Of a stretch of 64,000 nt of DNA, positions 8,088 to 18,205 are shown piece by piece; the first letter of the stretch is position 1; every line of letters starts with the position of its first letter. A program made the position numbers and the translations under genes. The DNA comes from Mesostigma viride (Eukaryota; Streptophyta; Mesostigmatophyceae; Mesostigmatales; Mesostigmataceae): the NCBI GenBank assembly GCA_009746045.1, contig RPFO01000972.1, forward strand, positions 510,624-574,623, in the 5' to 3' direction. The notes beneath the pieces are model-generated. The model saw only the letters and a list, made by a program, of their open reading frames with translations. It was not told the origin of the DNA and did not search any database.

Positions 8088-10372
8088 CGGGACCTAGTGC
8101 ACGTAGTGACTCACCTCCTGTGCTAGCCACGGATAATGTGGGAGGCCCGCCTAGCGTGGCCTCGCCGGAGGGTCAGGGTCCTGCCCATGCGCCTCGCCCA
8201 CCTAGGGACCTGGCTTCAACGGTCACGGCCTTGTGGCGTGCTCAGGCGCTTAAAGCGAAAGCTGCATCAGGGGTGGCTCAGGTCAAAACTCTCTCACAGG
8301 GGGTCAGGCCGGTTAAGTCAGCCTTGTTTCCTACGTGTAGACCGTGGCAGCTGGTGGCTGTGGACACGCAAGCATCGGTGTCTATTATCTCTCGTCGGGC
8401 AGCCACCCTGTATCCAGTGCTAGAGTCGCCGTACAAATCGGTGACCGACTTTGCAGGCACTTCGGCATATCAAGTTACCGGGATGGTGGTGCTGCCGGTG
8501 TTGGGCATTGACACGCCGTTTCACGTCGTGGATGGCTACGAGGATGTGGCCTTGCTGGGCGAACCTTTCGTATCATACCCGGGGTTCTCAGTGTCCGCTG
8601 ACTTGCTGTCAGTCGCGGGGGTGGGCAGCATCCCGCTTCGCGAGTACCACGCTCCATTGGGGGTGGTGGTCGGGCAGCCCGGCGTCGTGCGGCGCTTACC
8701 GATGGCGGCGTTTTCCACACCGCCGCTCGTCCAGTCCATCATTCAGCCTCAGGATTGGCACCCGCGCAGCTTCGGCCTCCACTCACACTCACTGGCGGCG
8801 GATAGCCCTGTGACGTGGGAGCAACTTGTCCTGGACTGTCAAGATCCTCTCAAGTTTGCTTTGTGGCGCGACGCGTTCATTCGAGCCAAGGAGCAGTGGC
8901 GAGAGCGCGAGGTCTACCGAGGATTGGAGAGTGTGCCAGCCGGGGCCACGCGGTTGCGGTTGAAGTTCGTGCTCACCTACAAGCCGGACGAGACCAACTC
9001 TTCGGTGGTGTTCCGGGTTAGGCCCGTGGTCACGGAGACGAAGGGGTCCTCCCCGCTGGACGCCAAGGATCTTTATACCCCTGGGCTCAACCATGTTTCG
9101 CATCGGCTACTGACGGTCATCTACTTGGGCAAGCGGAACGCGGGCAAGGACTACGGGATGTGGTGCGGTGACTTTCAGCGGGCATTCCTCCACAGCGACG
9201 CTGGGGTCGCGCAGCAAACATGGCAAGGCACCCGCTACGTGGTGAAGGTCCCGGTGGTCTGGCAGGATGGCACCATTGGCAGCGAGTATATCGAGCTGTT
9301 GACAGGGGTGGAGGGGCTGCAGAGCTCTCCCATCATCTTCCGCATTTCCGCGGAGGAGGTCTTGCAGAGCTTAGGGGCCACGTACCATCGCGCGGATCCT
9401 AACTTCTTTGTGGTCCCCACCGGCGTCCCTGGCGAGCCAGCCCTCTTCGTGTGGCATGGCGATGACTTCAAGCTGGTGGCACCTCGCACCTTTGCTACCC
9501 AGTTTCTTGCTGCAGTGGCGGCTAAGTTTCCCCTGGGCAGGGCGGTGGATCATGAGGAGGGTAAACCCGTGGTGTTTTGCGGCGTGCAGTCTACGTTGCA
9601 GCGGGATTCGCGTTCTGGCGAATGGGTCATGCACATGCAGGATAGCCGCAACTATGTGGTTGACCTGCTGGCCGACCTCCCGTCCCCGCTGTTGGCAACC
9701 CATGGGCCCTCGGTTAAGGGCAAGCTCGGGTGGTTGGCGGACACGGTGGCACCTGATTTGGCGGTGCTCGCTCGCCTGCCCGATGATGTGCTGGAAGGAC
9801 TAGGGTCCATTCATGTTCGGCGGCAGCTGGCCATGACGCCCGGCATTGTGCTTCGTGGGCTCGATTGCTCACAGCCGGTGCACCTCGAGATAGTGACGGA
9901 TGCTAATCTAGAGACGCGCACAGTCAGCCAAGTGCGGGCCCGCATGGGGGCACTGTTCTTTATCAGCAATGAGGGACAGCCTGGCATGTTGTTAGATTGG
10001 TACTCGCGCTTGCACAGCCGCATTGCCACTAGCCCCAACACGGCTGAATGCCGGGGCATTGTTTCAGCTATCTCACATGGCATGTGGCTGCGGTACTTGC
10101 TGGGTTGGGTATTTGGCTCGTGTGGGTTCACTCTTCACTGGACTAGCACGGTGCACACTGACTCACAAAGTTGTTTGGCCTTCCTTGACAATCCCTATGC
10201 GCGGTCACAGGACGTTGATTACCTCGTACTCGCTGAGGCGGCCTCCTGCGTCACGCGTCTCCAGCACATCGCGGATGAACTCAATCCCGCGGATGCACTC
10301 ACCAAGGAGGCGCGGGAGGCTGCCCCGCAGTACGCAGTGTTGCGCAAGCGCATGACGATGCAACACCCGTGA
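8054..10372 (+). CDS. pol: Retropepsin-like, reverse transcriptase and RNase H polyprotein of element 2
   Basis: The frame is 772 residues. Residues 99-175 look like a retropepsin: VAVDTQASVSIIS carries the catalytic Asp (D104) but has Gln where proteases have Gly, and ALLGEPF at 166-172 matches the conserved second psi-loop. RT spans about 300-530, with D373 in GDFQRAFL and the second catalytic block as WHGDDF (468-471), not YVDD. RNase H runs from about 610, with D616 (TDANLE), E665 (AECRG), D703 (HTDSQS) and D747 (NPADALTK). The protein copies RNA into cDNA. Unlike textbook copia elements, where the protease precedes integrase, the protease-like domain here lies after it. Expression may need a -1 frameshift from the previous frame or separate initiation. 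Confidence 0.85.
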   Translation: MDGWDEDGVGLTGPSARSDSPPVLATDNVGGPPSVASPEGQGPAHAPRPPRDLASTVTALWRAQALKAKAASGVAQVKTLSQGVRPVKSALFPTCRPWQLVAVDTQASVSIISRRAATLYPVLESPYKSVTDFAGTSAYQVTGMVVLPVLGIDTPFHVVDGYEDVALLGEPFVSYPGFSVSADLLSVAGVGSIPLREYHAPLGVVVGQPGVVRRLPMAAFSTPPLVQSIIQPQDWHPRSFGLHSHSLAADSPVTWEQLVLDCQDPLKFALWRDAFIRAKEQWREREVYRGLESVPAGATRLRLKFVLTYKPDETNSSVVFRVRPVVTETKGSSPLDAKDLYTPGLNHVSHRLLTVIYLGKRNAGKDYGMWCGDFQRAFLHSDAGVAQQTWQGTRYVVKVPVVWQDGTIGSEYIELLTGVEGLQSSPIIFRISAEEVLQSLGATYHRADPNFFVVPTGVPGEPALFVWHGDDFKLVAPRTFATQFLAAVAAKFPLGRAVDHEEGKPVVFCGVQSTLQRDSRSGEWVMHMQDSRNYVVDLLADLPSPLLATHGPSVKGKLGWLADTVAPDLAVLARLPDDVLEGLGSIHVRRQLAMTPGIVLRGLDCSQPVHLEIVTDANLETRTVSQVRARMGALFFISNEGQPGMLLDWYSRLHSRIATSPNTAECRGIVSAISHGMWLRYLLGWVFGSCGFTLHWTSTVHTDSQSCLAFLDNPYARSQDVDYLVLAEAASCVTRLQHIADELNPADALTKEAREAAPQYAVLRKRMTMQHP

Positions 10373-11092
10373 GCCACACAGGGTTACGGCTCGGGCGCTT
10401 TATGAATACAGCCATAACTCACCCTGTGTTGCTATAGCATTCACGAATATCATGGTGGTAGTTTTTTTTGCTTGTCCTGACCATACCCTAGCCACGTTGG
10501 ACGGTGCCTTGGGCCCGTCGGCGGGTCACTGGTCCTAATAAATGGGTCACCTTTTGTCTGGTGGCATAGTTGTTTTTTTTCTCGATACTTATTACATCAC
10601 TATTCATGTGTGATCACAAGGGCGCGGGTCGATACCGTGGTGATTTTGACGGCCTTGAGGCCCCCTTGAGTTCCCTACCTTAGATTGTTTTGTATGGTCT
10701 GCATTTGATGTAATTATTTTGATAATTAATCAAAGAACAAAAGAGTTTGTCGGAGTTGAGTAACTCTAGAGCCCTAGGATCTGGCTCTAAGTTCCCCATG
10801 TCCGTCCGCACGCCTTCCGCTAGCGTCCGCTAAGCCGCCGGCTATAATCCGGCGGTCCGATGCGGTCGACCGGTCTAAGGGCGGCGCCTAGGGCCGGCGC
10901 CACCTAGGCCCCAGTCCGGGGCCTTATCCGGGTCGGTACGGACAGCTAGCTTGTCCCACGGTTACGGCTAACCGGATAGGGTTTGCTGGCTAAGACATAA
11001 ACCAGTGGTGGGCCAGCTCCGACAGCAGTTCTCTGTGTTCACCTTATCCCAAGCTCAACGTGACCGACCGCCATAGCTGAGCCGGTCGGGCT
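10373..11092. other. Noncoding stretch with GC-rich hairpins
   Basis: The left part is the trailer of element 2. The right part, up to 11092, is probably the 3' untranslated region of the minus-strand LINE that starts at 11093. It contains a perfect 7-bp stem at 10835-10841 and 10849-10855, and further GGCGCC and GGCCCC/GGGGCC self-complementary words at 10885-10925. I see no gene. Confidence 0.4.
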
Positions 11093-12390
11093 TTAACTTA
11101 GGCCCCCCATGTCCTCTACTAGCTGTTCTTTGAAGGTGCGGGCCTTGCGGCGTCTAACGTTAGGGGGCCCGGCCCACGTAAGGAGGTGCCGGCCAGGCTG
11201 AGCTGGGCGCAGTCCCGCGGGGGGGGCACGTGAGGTGTGTATCTGGTTGGTGCGAGCTAAGTGCCCTACTAGCGGCAGGCGCTGCTGCTTAATGGTGCTG
11301 GTGAAGTATGGCATGCCGAGGTACAGGTCCTCATTGCGAACATGAGCAGCATAGCCTACTCTGAAAATGGATCGCAGCATGTTGGTGACTGCGCCGTCCA
11401 GCTTTCGGGCCAGGTCGGCGGTGAGGGTCCACGTGACTCTCGGCCCCATACGTAAGAACAGGAAGGACGAGGACAGGTCCTGTTTCTCTATCTTGCCCAG
11501 GGGCTTGCGCCACAGGGCCCGGTATTGGCGTAAAGCGTGCCAGGCGAGGGAGATGCGGTGGTCCACATCAGCCTCGCAGCTGGGGAGGAGGCTGCCCAGC
11601 AGCTTGACGCGGTCCCGATACAGGACTCGAGAGCCGTCAAGGAGAAAGAGGGCGGGCGGTGCATGGCTGAGTGAGCCCAATCGCCAGAGCCTCTGTCTTC
11701 TTGCTGACCTCAAGCCCCACTGCGCGGGCCTCGATAGCCAGGCAGTCAAGCCCCGTCTGCACGTGCCCAGTGTCGGCCTCGAAGAGCCGGGTGGTGTCGT
11801 CTGCCATAGATGATGTCCGCCAGCCGAATCTCCGTTTCCCGGTTTCCGCCCCGCCACGCCAGAAACGGTTTCCGACCTGCACCCCTGGTTCCCCACCCAC
11901 GATGCGGGCAAATCGCTTGCGCGCCTGAATCATTATACGTATTCGACCTGCACAATAATGAACACTGAGGTAGGGCGACAGCACGCAGCCCTGCCACACA
12001 CCCAATTCTGTAAAGGGCATGGTGCCAGGCGTGGTCCCGTAGGAAGTGCGCACCGAAGTGGTGGACCCTTCATACAGGTTGCGGATGACAGCAATGGGGC
12101 GGGGGATCCGTAACAGAGCGAGGATGTCCCATAGCGCAGGCCAGAAAACCGAATCGAAGGCATTGATGAAGTCCACCAGCACAAGGTGCAGAGGGAACTC
12201 ACCAGGCTGAAGGCGTTGCAGTTCTTCCACAAGGCGGCGAGTAGCAAAGAGCGCCTGTATACTGTGTTGCGACCCGAATGGAAGCCGTGCTGAGTCTCGC
12301 TGAGGTGGCCGTCCAGCTAGGGCCGTGCCGGCGCAGGCGGTTCAGGATGAGCCGCATGAGAAGCTTGAGGGGGGCACTTTGTATGCACAC
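11093..12390 (-). pseudogene. LINE reverse transcriptase fragment, frameshifted
   Basis: The minus-strand segments show non-LTR RT blocks in order: a start block (APLKLLMRLILNRL, 12390-12199), then VDFINAFDSVFW, GVWQGCVLSPYLS and the catalytic site as MADDTT (12230-11637), where YADD is usual. A C-terminal region (11911-11093) contains WRKPLGKIEKQ, LYLGMPYF and LPLVGHLARTNQ, and ends in a stop at 11093. At least two frame changes break it, and the 5' end is truncated inside RT at about 12390. The C-terminal region is related to that of the LINE at 30.7-32.6 kb but is clearly divergent, so two LINE subfamilies are present. Confidence 0.8.
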
Positions 12391-12475
12391 CCCTCAATAG
12401 CAAGGAATATGTGCTACATGATCTCCCAACGGAGACATGTTATAATTTAATTTAATTTAATTTTAAGCTATCAAG
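12388..12475 (+). repeat. LINE-family 3' tail with (TTTAA)n
   Basis: The string ending in CTCCCAACGGAGACATGTT and an AATTT-type repeat matches the 3' end of the LINE at 32683-32757. It is a short, severely 5'-truncated copy, placed tail to tail with the fragment at 12496-12820. Confidence 0.65.
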
Positions 12476-12495
12476 TCTAGAAAATCCTCACTACA

Positions 12496-12820
12496 CTACT
12501 CAGCGAAACGCCCCTTCCGGCTCTTCGGGGGGGGTGGCTTGCCCACAGGGGCTGGCGTGTGAGCCTGGACAATCTTCTGCCACCGCTTCTTGTTCTGCAT
12601 GGCAGTCCAAAGAAGGGAGGGGGAGTGGATGCGGTGTTCAAACTGAGCTGGGACCACTAGGTCGGCCAGCAGCATCTGGATGTAGTTCATGGCAGGTTTA
12701 CCTAGCTTCCTGGGAATGTCCTTGGGGCCATGCCAGGTCAAGATATGTATGCCGCCCTGGTTGGCCAAGCCAGGGGGCCGGCCAGACCAAGCGCGGTGTC
12801 GACCTGGCTGGCCCTAGCCA
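12496..12820 (-). pseudogene. LINE ORF2 C-terminal fragment
   Basis: The minus-strand frame (HILTWHGPKDIPRKLGKP, then YIQMLLADLVVPAQFEHRIH and WTAMQNKKRWQKIV) is the last hundred or so residues of the LINE ORF2 seen more completely at 32071-32610. It is 5'-truncated, which is usual for LINE insertions. Confidence 0.7.
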
Positions 12821-12852
12821 TTGCCTAGCCATAATAATCTTCCACGTACCCC

Positions 12853-13070
12853 ATGCCAGGCCTTAATTTTGGTATGATACATCATGGAGGTGCAGGTGCA
12901 ATTAATTGTGCACCCAGAGCAGGTGTAGTTGTAGTTTACACCCTACCCTTGCAGGAAGTAGCCCAGAATGTATTAAAAGCCATATGCCCCTTCTCAGGGG
13001 TATGTGCTACATGTACTCCCAACGGAAATATGTTACAATTTAATTTTTATCTAAATTTAATTTAATGAAG
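12853..13070 (+). repeat. Dispersed repeat R1 (LINE/SINE-type tail)
   Basis: A segment of about 190 bp runs from GGTATGATACATCATGG through CTTGCAGGAAGTAGCC and CATATGCCCCTTCTCAGGG to an AATTT-rich tail. Related copies lie at 19456-19605 (interrupted by element 3, resuming at 26111), 43930-44110 and 49430-49695. The shared tail CTCCCAACGGA links it to the LINE 3' ends. Confidence 0.65.
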
Positions 13071-13389
13071 GCCAGGCTGGTCGGGGGGGAGTCGGATGTT
13101 TCTATTTGCACCCTGCTTCACACTCAATCCGACTCAGTTGATCCCACAAAATGGGTTATAATAGGAAGTGCAAGAAAAAGCGCTACGGAGTCGGTGCCCC
13201 TGTGTTGTTGTACATAAATCAAGGATTGCATGTGAATGAATTATGAAGGAACGAATGCCAAAATAAGCAGATGTCCATTCATACTTTTGAGTATTCAAAT
13301 TTTAGAAATTTACATGATGAGGATTGCGAGCCCCCCCATATGGGAGCATGCATCCTTTTCTTGTAGTTTGCCTCAAGTCTACTGCCCCC

Positions 13390-13640
13390 CAGGCAGCGGC
13401 TTGGCCAGCCAGGGCGGCATATTCTGACCTGGCCTGGCCCCAAGGGCATTCCCAAAAGGGTAGGGAAACATGTCACGAACTACATCCAGATGTTGCTGGA
13501 CGACCTAGTGGTCCTAGCCCATGCAGTTTGAACACCGCATCCACTCTCTCTCCCTTCTTTGGACTGCCATGCAGAACAAGACGCGGTGGCAGAAGATGGT
13601 CAAGGCTCACACACCAGCCCCTGTGGGCAAGCCACCCGAG
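13390..13640 (+). pseudogene. LINE ORF2 C-terminal fragment
   Basis: The plus-strand text from GCGGCTTGGCCAGCCAGGGC to the CACCAGCCCCTGTGGGCAAG region matches 32345-32580 closely, with small indels that shift the frame (for example an inserted ATG near 13521). It ends abruptly at GCCACCCGAG before the usual tail. Confidence 0.7.
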
Positions 13641-13659
13641 CTAAATATGCCCGACGAAA

Positions 13660-14575
13660 ATATGCCCGCGAAAATATGCCGAGCTATGGCTGCCGAGAAC
13701 GCTCATAACTTTCGACTCAGGCCATGAAATTTAGTCTGGTTTGTTGCATTCGACTCGTCTTCTGATGACGAACATGCTGGTATAATTTCCTGCAGCTATC
13801 GTCCCCGATTTCGTACGTTCTCGACCTCGGCCTGCCCAGCAGATATCGCTGTTTTCGACTCGATATGGCGGCATTCTCTTCGTGAATAGCACGCCTGCGC
13901 CCCCCGCCCCACCAGCATTTGACATCTTCCCCGACTAGCTATGGAGGCCGCCACAACACCTGCCGCCCCAGAAACCCGCTCGCTGGAAGACGTTCTTGCC
14001 GCAGCCAGCCCTTTCGTCGGCACCGCTCCCGCCGCTCCCAAGAAGCCGCGTACCACGGATCGAAATCACTTCCATGCATGGCCGCCAAGGCTACCCCAAC
14101 GCCTGCAACCCCCCCGCCCTCACCGTCTGATTTAACCAAATATACAAGCCGGCCTCGGAACCCGCCTGCAACCGGCCGACTTTGCGGCATTTTTCACCAT
14201 GCCGCGGTCGCCGACGTGCAGCAAATCCTCAAAATTTGATACGACGACGCCGACATCATCCGCCACCCCTACACCGGCGCAGCTGTGCCTGACGACCCCG
14301 CGGAGACTGTGGCTGCAATGGGACGACGACCTGCAACGCACCTCCTGCCTCTTATGACTTGCTGCCCTGAACTCTGCAAACCGCTGGCGACCATCGCGGC
14401 CGCATCCGACACCTCGGCCGATGCCGACACCCCTGCCGGCGCAGCCGACCCCACTGACCTGCAAGCGCTCACCTCTGAGCTCAAGTCTGTGCAAGGTGCG
14501 CTCAAGTCTTTGGCCGGCTAACTCTGCTGTCACCCAAGCCACATTGCTGGAATTAAGAAGGGGAGGTGGCACCCC
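13660..14575 (+). pseudogene. LINE 5' region with ORF1 remnant
   Basis: The leader (GCTATGGCTG, CGCTCATAACTTTC and following) matches the leader upstream of the LINE ORF1 at 27744 on the other strand. ATG at 13941 opens a Pro/Ala-rich frame (MEAATTPAAPETRSLEDV) resembling the ORF1 N-terminus. A coiled-coil-like piece (LTSELKSVQGALKSLAG) ends at 14521. It is frameshifted and lacks the ORF1 core. Confidence 0.55.
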
Positions 14576-15002
14576 AAAAACCTTAAAACTTGACCCATGC
14601 TAATATCACTTGAATTTCAGTTGCACCATGCTAAATTATGATTGGGGGCACTAAATAACATCTCTAGTGAGTTGTCCATGCACTTGTTGGGGGTACTACC
14701 CCCACATATACGCCAATATTGCGCTATAAATAGAAAAAGACGCTAATTAGGGCTATCTATGCCCCAGCCCATGCACTCATTTGTTGGAAAAAATAAATGT
14801 AGCGTCTATAGTTCCCTGAGTTTGTAGCTTGCTGAGCTATTTACATCATGAAAATGACAAAACCTTGAACAGTTATTAATTTCCCCGCAAAAGTACCCTT
14901 TTTTACCGGACATTGGGAATAAACATGTCATAAACACTTCAGATTAGGCAACAAAATGTAGCGAAAATCCGGCTATCAGGGGGACAGCAGTGGTCCAAGT
15001 CC
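14576..15002. other. AT-rich stretch, no gene seen
   Basis: No frame, repeat family or motif stands out here. Confidence 0.4.
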
Positions 15003-15389
15003 CAGGTCATTCCGACAAGTCTAGCTCAAGTTATTGCGTTTGGCGCGTTAGAACAAAAATGCCCGCTAAACCAGAAATTGTCACTATTTCAGCCCTTGTA
15101 AGCATCCTGCACAAGGCAGGCAGGGCAAAACCAATCCCCCTTGGACTCCTTAGTCAATGGGGGGTCAGCGCAGCACCCATGCAATCCTCCCTTGCACCCG
15201 AATGTGCTGCACAGCAGGAAAGGGACACCGTCAATTTCATCCGGGGACGCACATGCAAGGCAAGAAATATCATCAACATCATTCTCATCATCACTGCTAC
15301 CTTCCCCATCGTCCCCCTGCCCCTCCTTTTGCATCACGTCGTAGCAGCCACCCTTAAAACAGGTCATTCCGACAAGTCTAGCTCAAGTA
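15003..15389. repeat. Direct repeat pair of about 31 bp flanking the PHD frame
   Basis: The string CAGGTCATTCCGACAAGTC followed by TAGCTCAAGT occurs at about 15003-15034 and again at about 15359-15390, in the same orientation. The right copy overlaps the first codons of the PHD-finger frame. Confidence 0.65.
15089..15367 (-). CDS. PHD-finger protein fragment
   Basis: The 92-residue frame has an acidic stretch (DDGEGSSDDENDVDD) and then a C4-H-C3 pattern: CLAC, LLCSTFGC, LHGCC and WFCPAC. The spacing and the Trp two residues before the last Cys pair are typical of a PHD finger, a zinc module that often reads histone tails. It ends QDAYKG then stop. The ATG sits in a direct repeat, and no acceptor, partner exon or promoter is obvious. 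It may be a lone exon, a transposon-borne module or a gene relic. A single finger with an acidic leader is shorter than usual chromatin PHD proteins. Confidence 0.55.
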   Translation of the reverse strand: MTCFKGGCYDVMQKEGQGDDGEGSSDDENDVDDISCLACASPDEIDGVPFLLCSTFGCKGGLHGCCADPPLTKESKGDWFCPACLVQDAYKG

Positions 15390-15419
15390 ATAAGGTTATG
15401 CATGCTAAAACCTGAACAT

Positions 15420-17080
15420 AAGCTTAAGGGGGGTTTTCTTTATATATGGCCAGTTAGGCATGCTGTTTTCCATCCAAAAAGCCAGATCGCATGCCCCACT
15501 CAATCACAAAACATAAGCAAACGGCTAGGCACCACATCTACCCTCGGCATGGCCAACCTTGCCAGCGCAAGCAGCATAGCAACACGATTGCTAGGCATAC
15601 ATGCCAAGAGAGCATACACTATACTCTACCCAAGGTTACCTTGTAAACGTCATGCCAAGAACTCAGCAAATCTATGATCAAAAGCACATATAATTAACTC
15701 TAGCACACTGATGACGACACATGCTCAAGGTTGGGGGTCACTGTGGCACGCACTGATGGGTTTCCTAGACGACCACTCACCACCTGACGAGGCGCTAAGG
15801 ACCACTCAGAAAGCAAGTGAACACAATCACACTTTACATGCCATCAACATGGATCAAATCCAAGCTGAATATGTTATGAAGTACAAAGGGGTGGCCACGC
15901 ACCTCATACTCCTTCACTGTCCCTCGAGCATGGCCAGACTTATAAGTACGTGAATAGCAATAATGATGATGGCACTCACATGCATTACCAGCATTTTCTA
16001 TGTTTCTCCCAGGTTAGAATGTAAGGGTTATGCCAACCAAGCTTACCAGCACAGCAACAACTCCTGCCCTACCCGACATGGGCAACAAACTTGAACTATG
16101 GAGGGCAAGGAACCAAGGAGATCATGGCATACAAAGCTTGCATGCAGTCAGCCATGTCAACCATGGTTGGCTCAGCACATTGCTGTCTTGTCACATCATC
16201 ATAACAATGAAAGCTCAAATAAACCAATGATGGCAGCTATCTACATGCAGTCAAACAAATGCAATATCTCCAACATGATCGTCGATAAAAAAAACTTCCT
16301 TCCCTGCACGATAAAATGCAAAGAAACCAGTGGCGGCCGTTCAGCTTCTGACCGCTGTGATGCCGCTGCGAGGAAAGGGTGCGTCACTATCACACAACAA
16401 GAAGCGTCCATACGCACAACATCCTTGCCAGAACACGTGCTATGAAATCCCTTACGCCTTCCCTAGGATCTATCGGCTGAGACTGAAGCGGATTTGATCA
16501 AGATATCAACGAAAACAAGCTAAAGCTGCCAGGTATTCGTCAACACGACGGCGAGCAACGGAGAGTTAACTGGCGGAAACTGACCAAAACGAACGCAAAA
16601 AAATTCGAACGATGAGCTCTTCGAAGAAATAACTGATAATAGATAACAGTCGCCACAAATCTATACCTTGCCCTCGTAGATCCCTCGCCCAGGCGCGCAA
16701 CAACGGCCGTTCTTCAATGGAAGGTTCCAACATGCACTGCGCAGGCCTGAAGAAATACTTACCGAGAATGGCCGAAAATGTAGCAAAAAGCATCCGTTCG
16801 GTTTAGAATTCCATGCTACCGATAAGAATGCATCCTTCACGGTCAAAAAGACCCCCAAAACTGAGAATTTACTGCCGCAATCACGAATTCTATTCTATTC
16901 CGCGCGACCAAAAAATGCAGATTCCCCCCCATGCCGATGGCAGTAAAAGAAAGCAGCGATATTGTAAACCAGCCACTTGCCGCCGCAACCCAACATCATT
17001 AAATCATCGTCTTCAACATCCAAGCATTCTTTTGCATTTCTCTAGCCCTACATTGCTAGTTTCGCCTAAACGCAGTCGCC
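15420..17080. other. Noncoding stretch, nothing recognised
   Basis: Only short open frames without family features or codon bias are present. Several GGCATG/CATGCC words recur, but no repeat unit could be defined by eye. Confidence 0.4.
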
Positions 17081-17318
17081 ATGGCCACTTCCGCAAGTGG
17101 TGCGCGCACGGAGCACCCACTTTTCACGGTACGGCCGGTACCGCGAATTTTTTGGCGCGGAAAATATTCGGCGCGCCACGTCCCCTTAAAGGCGGCCATG
17201 GCCACCTCCCCCCCCAAGCGGGTCACGCGTTCGCGGACGCGGCGGGGAAGAACCTGGATGCCATAGTCGCCCAGCCTGCAGCTAAGTCGGCTGCCACCGC
17301 AGTCGCGTCACACTGAAT

Positions 17319-17735
17319 GTGGCTCAGCTCCGCCAACGCAATATCATTCTCAAGGATTTTGAGAAGGGCAAGCATGACACAACACACGCACTTACCGAGG
17401 CCTTGCGGGGACCCGCGTTCTTGGGGGTGCTGCAGCTGCGGGATCACGTGACCATTGACAGGGCCATTCGCCTGCCAGGCCCAGCTGGCCTGGTTTTGGT
17501 CACCATGGCCAACGTGAACGACCAGAAACGGGTCATGGGCGCCCGTCGCCTGCTCAAGGGCAGCCCCATCAGCATGGACGAGGACTACACCCCTGCACAG
17601 CTGGCGGCAAGGAGCAAGCTCTGGAATCACGCGAAGGTCGTGGCCATCAGGGAGGGGTACGTACCGGGGGGGAAGCGTGTGCAGATGCGTCTCGGAAGTC
17701 GGATATGGTTCACTTTGCTGGGTTGCCTCCTTTGA
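17319..17735 (+). pseudogene. LINE ORF1-like core
   Basis: The segment begins with an RRM-like strand (NIILKDFEKG). It contains VTMANVNDQKRVMGARRLL and then DEDYTPAQLAARSKLW, resembling the C-terminal domain of L1-type ORF1 proteins, which bind nucleic acid. The same layout recurs in the better ORF1 at 26395-27744 ([16 protein letters not shown]). The upstream part is out of frame, so this copy is broken. Confidence 0.55.
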
Positions 17736-18205
17736 CGGTGTTGAGATTAACACCACGGGTGCAGAGTCTCGTACTATAAGTGAATCTCGTGGTGAGAAGC
17801 GTGCTGCCCCTGGTGGTTACCAGTAGGTAGACAAACCCACTCGTCGGCTCGCGGCTAGCAGGCTTCGGGGACACTGCCTCTAAATAGTGCCCCGTTCCAC
17901 TACCATGCATCGACCTAACAGTCGACTGAGACACATGGTGGTGCCGGTATCTCGGGCTAGAACGACAGCTCTCAGCAGCCAGATTAGCAACACCCAACGC
18001 ATGCTAGATTTTCTACGCCTCTGCGTTGCGCAAGCATCCCCGAATACCCAGAGCAGGCGGCAGGCTCGCATCCTACGCCTGCAGGACAAAATAAATGCGA
18101 TGAAAAGCACTATTTCCTCCGCTTCCCTTAATTCCCCCCTCCGTTCCACCCCCACCTCCACCCCCCGCCGCATCCACCCCCATCATCCATCGCCGTTCTC
18201 CCCTG

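Larger units (their letters stand above)
6561..10372 (+). mobile_element. Copia-type retrotransposon 2, pol frames intact
   Basis: Two long frames cover HHCC finger plus integrase (6561-8087) and retropepsin-like domain, RT and RNase H (8054-10372). They overlap by 34 nt, with the second in the -1 frame. I find no gag and no flanking direct repeats: 5905-6560 and 10373-11090 do not resemble each other. The element may therefore depend on gag from elsewhere, or its gag and LTRs may have been lost. With no stop in 1,280 codons it is the best-preserved pol in the window. The second frame is clearly more GC-rich than pol of elements 1 and 3. Confidence 0.8.

Noticed and set aside
5905-11090. LTRs for copia-type element 2
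   Set aside because: The two flanks were compared by eye and share no direct repeat.
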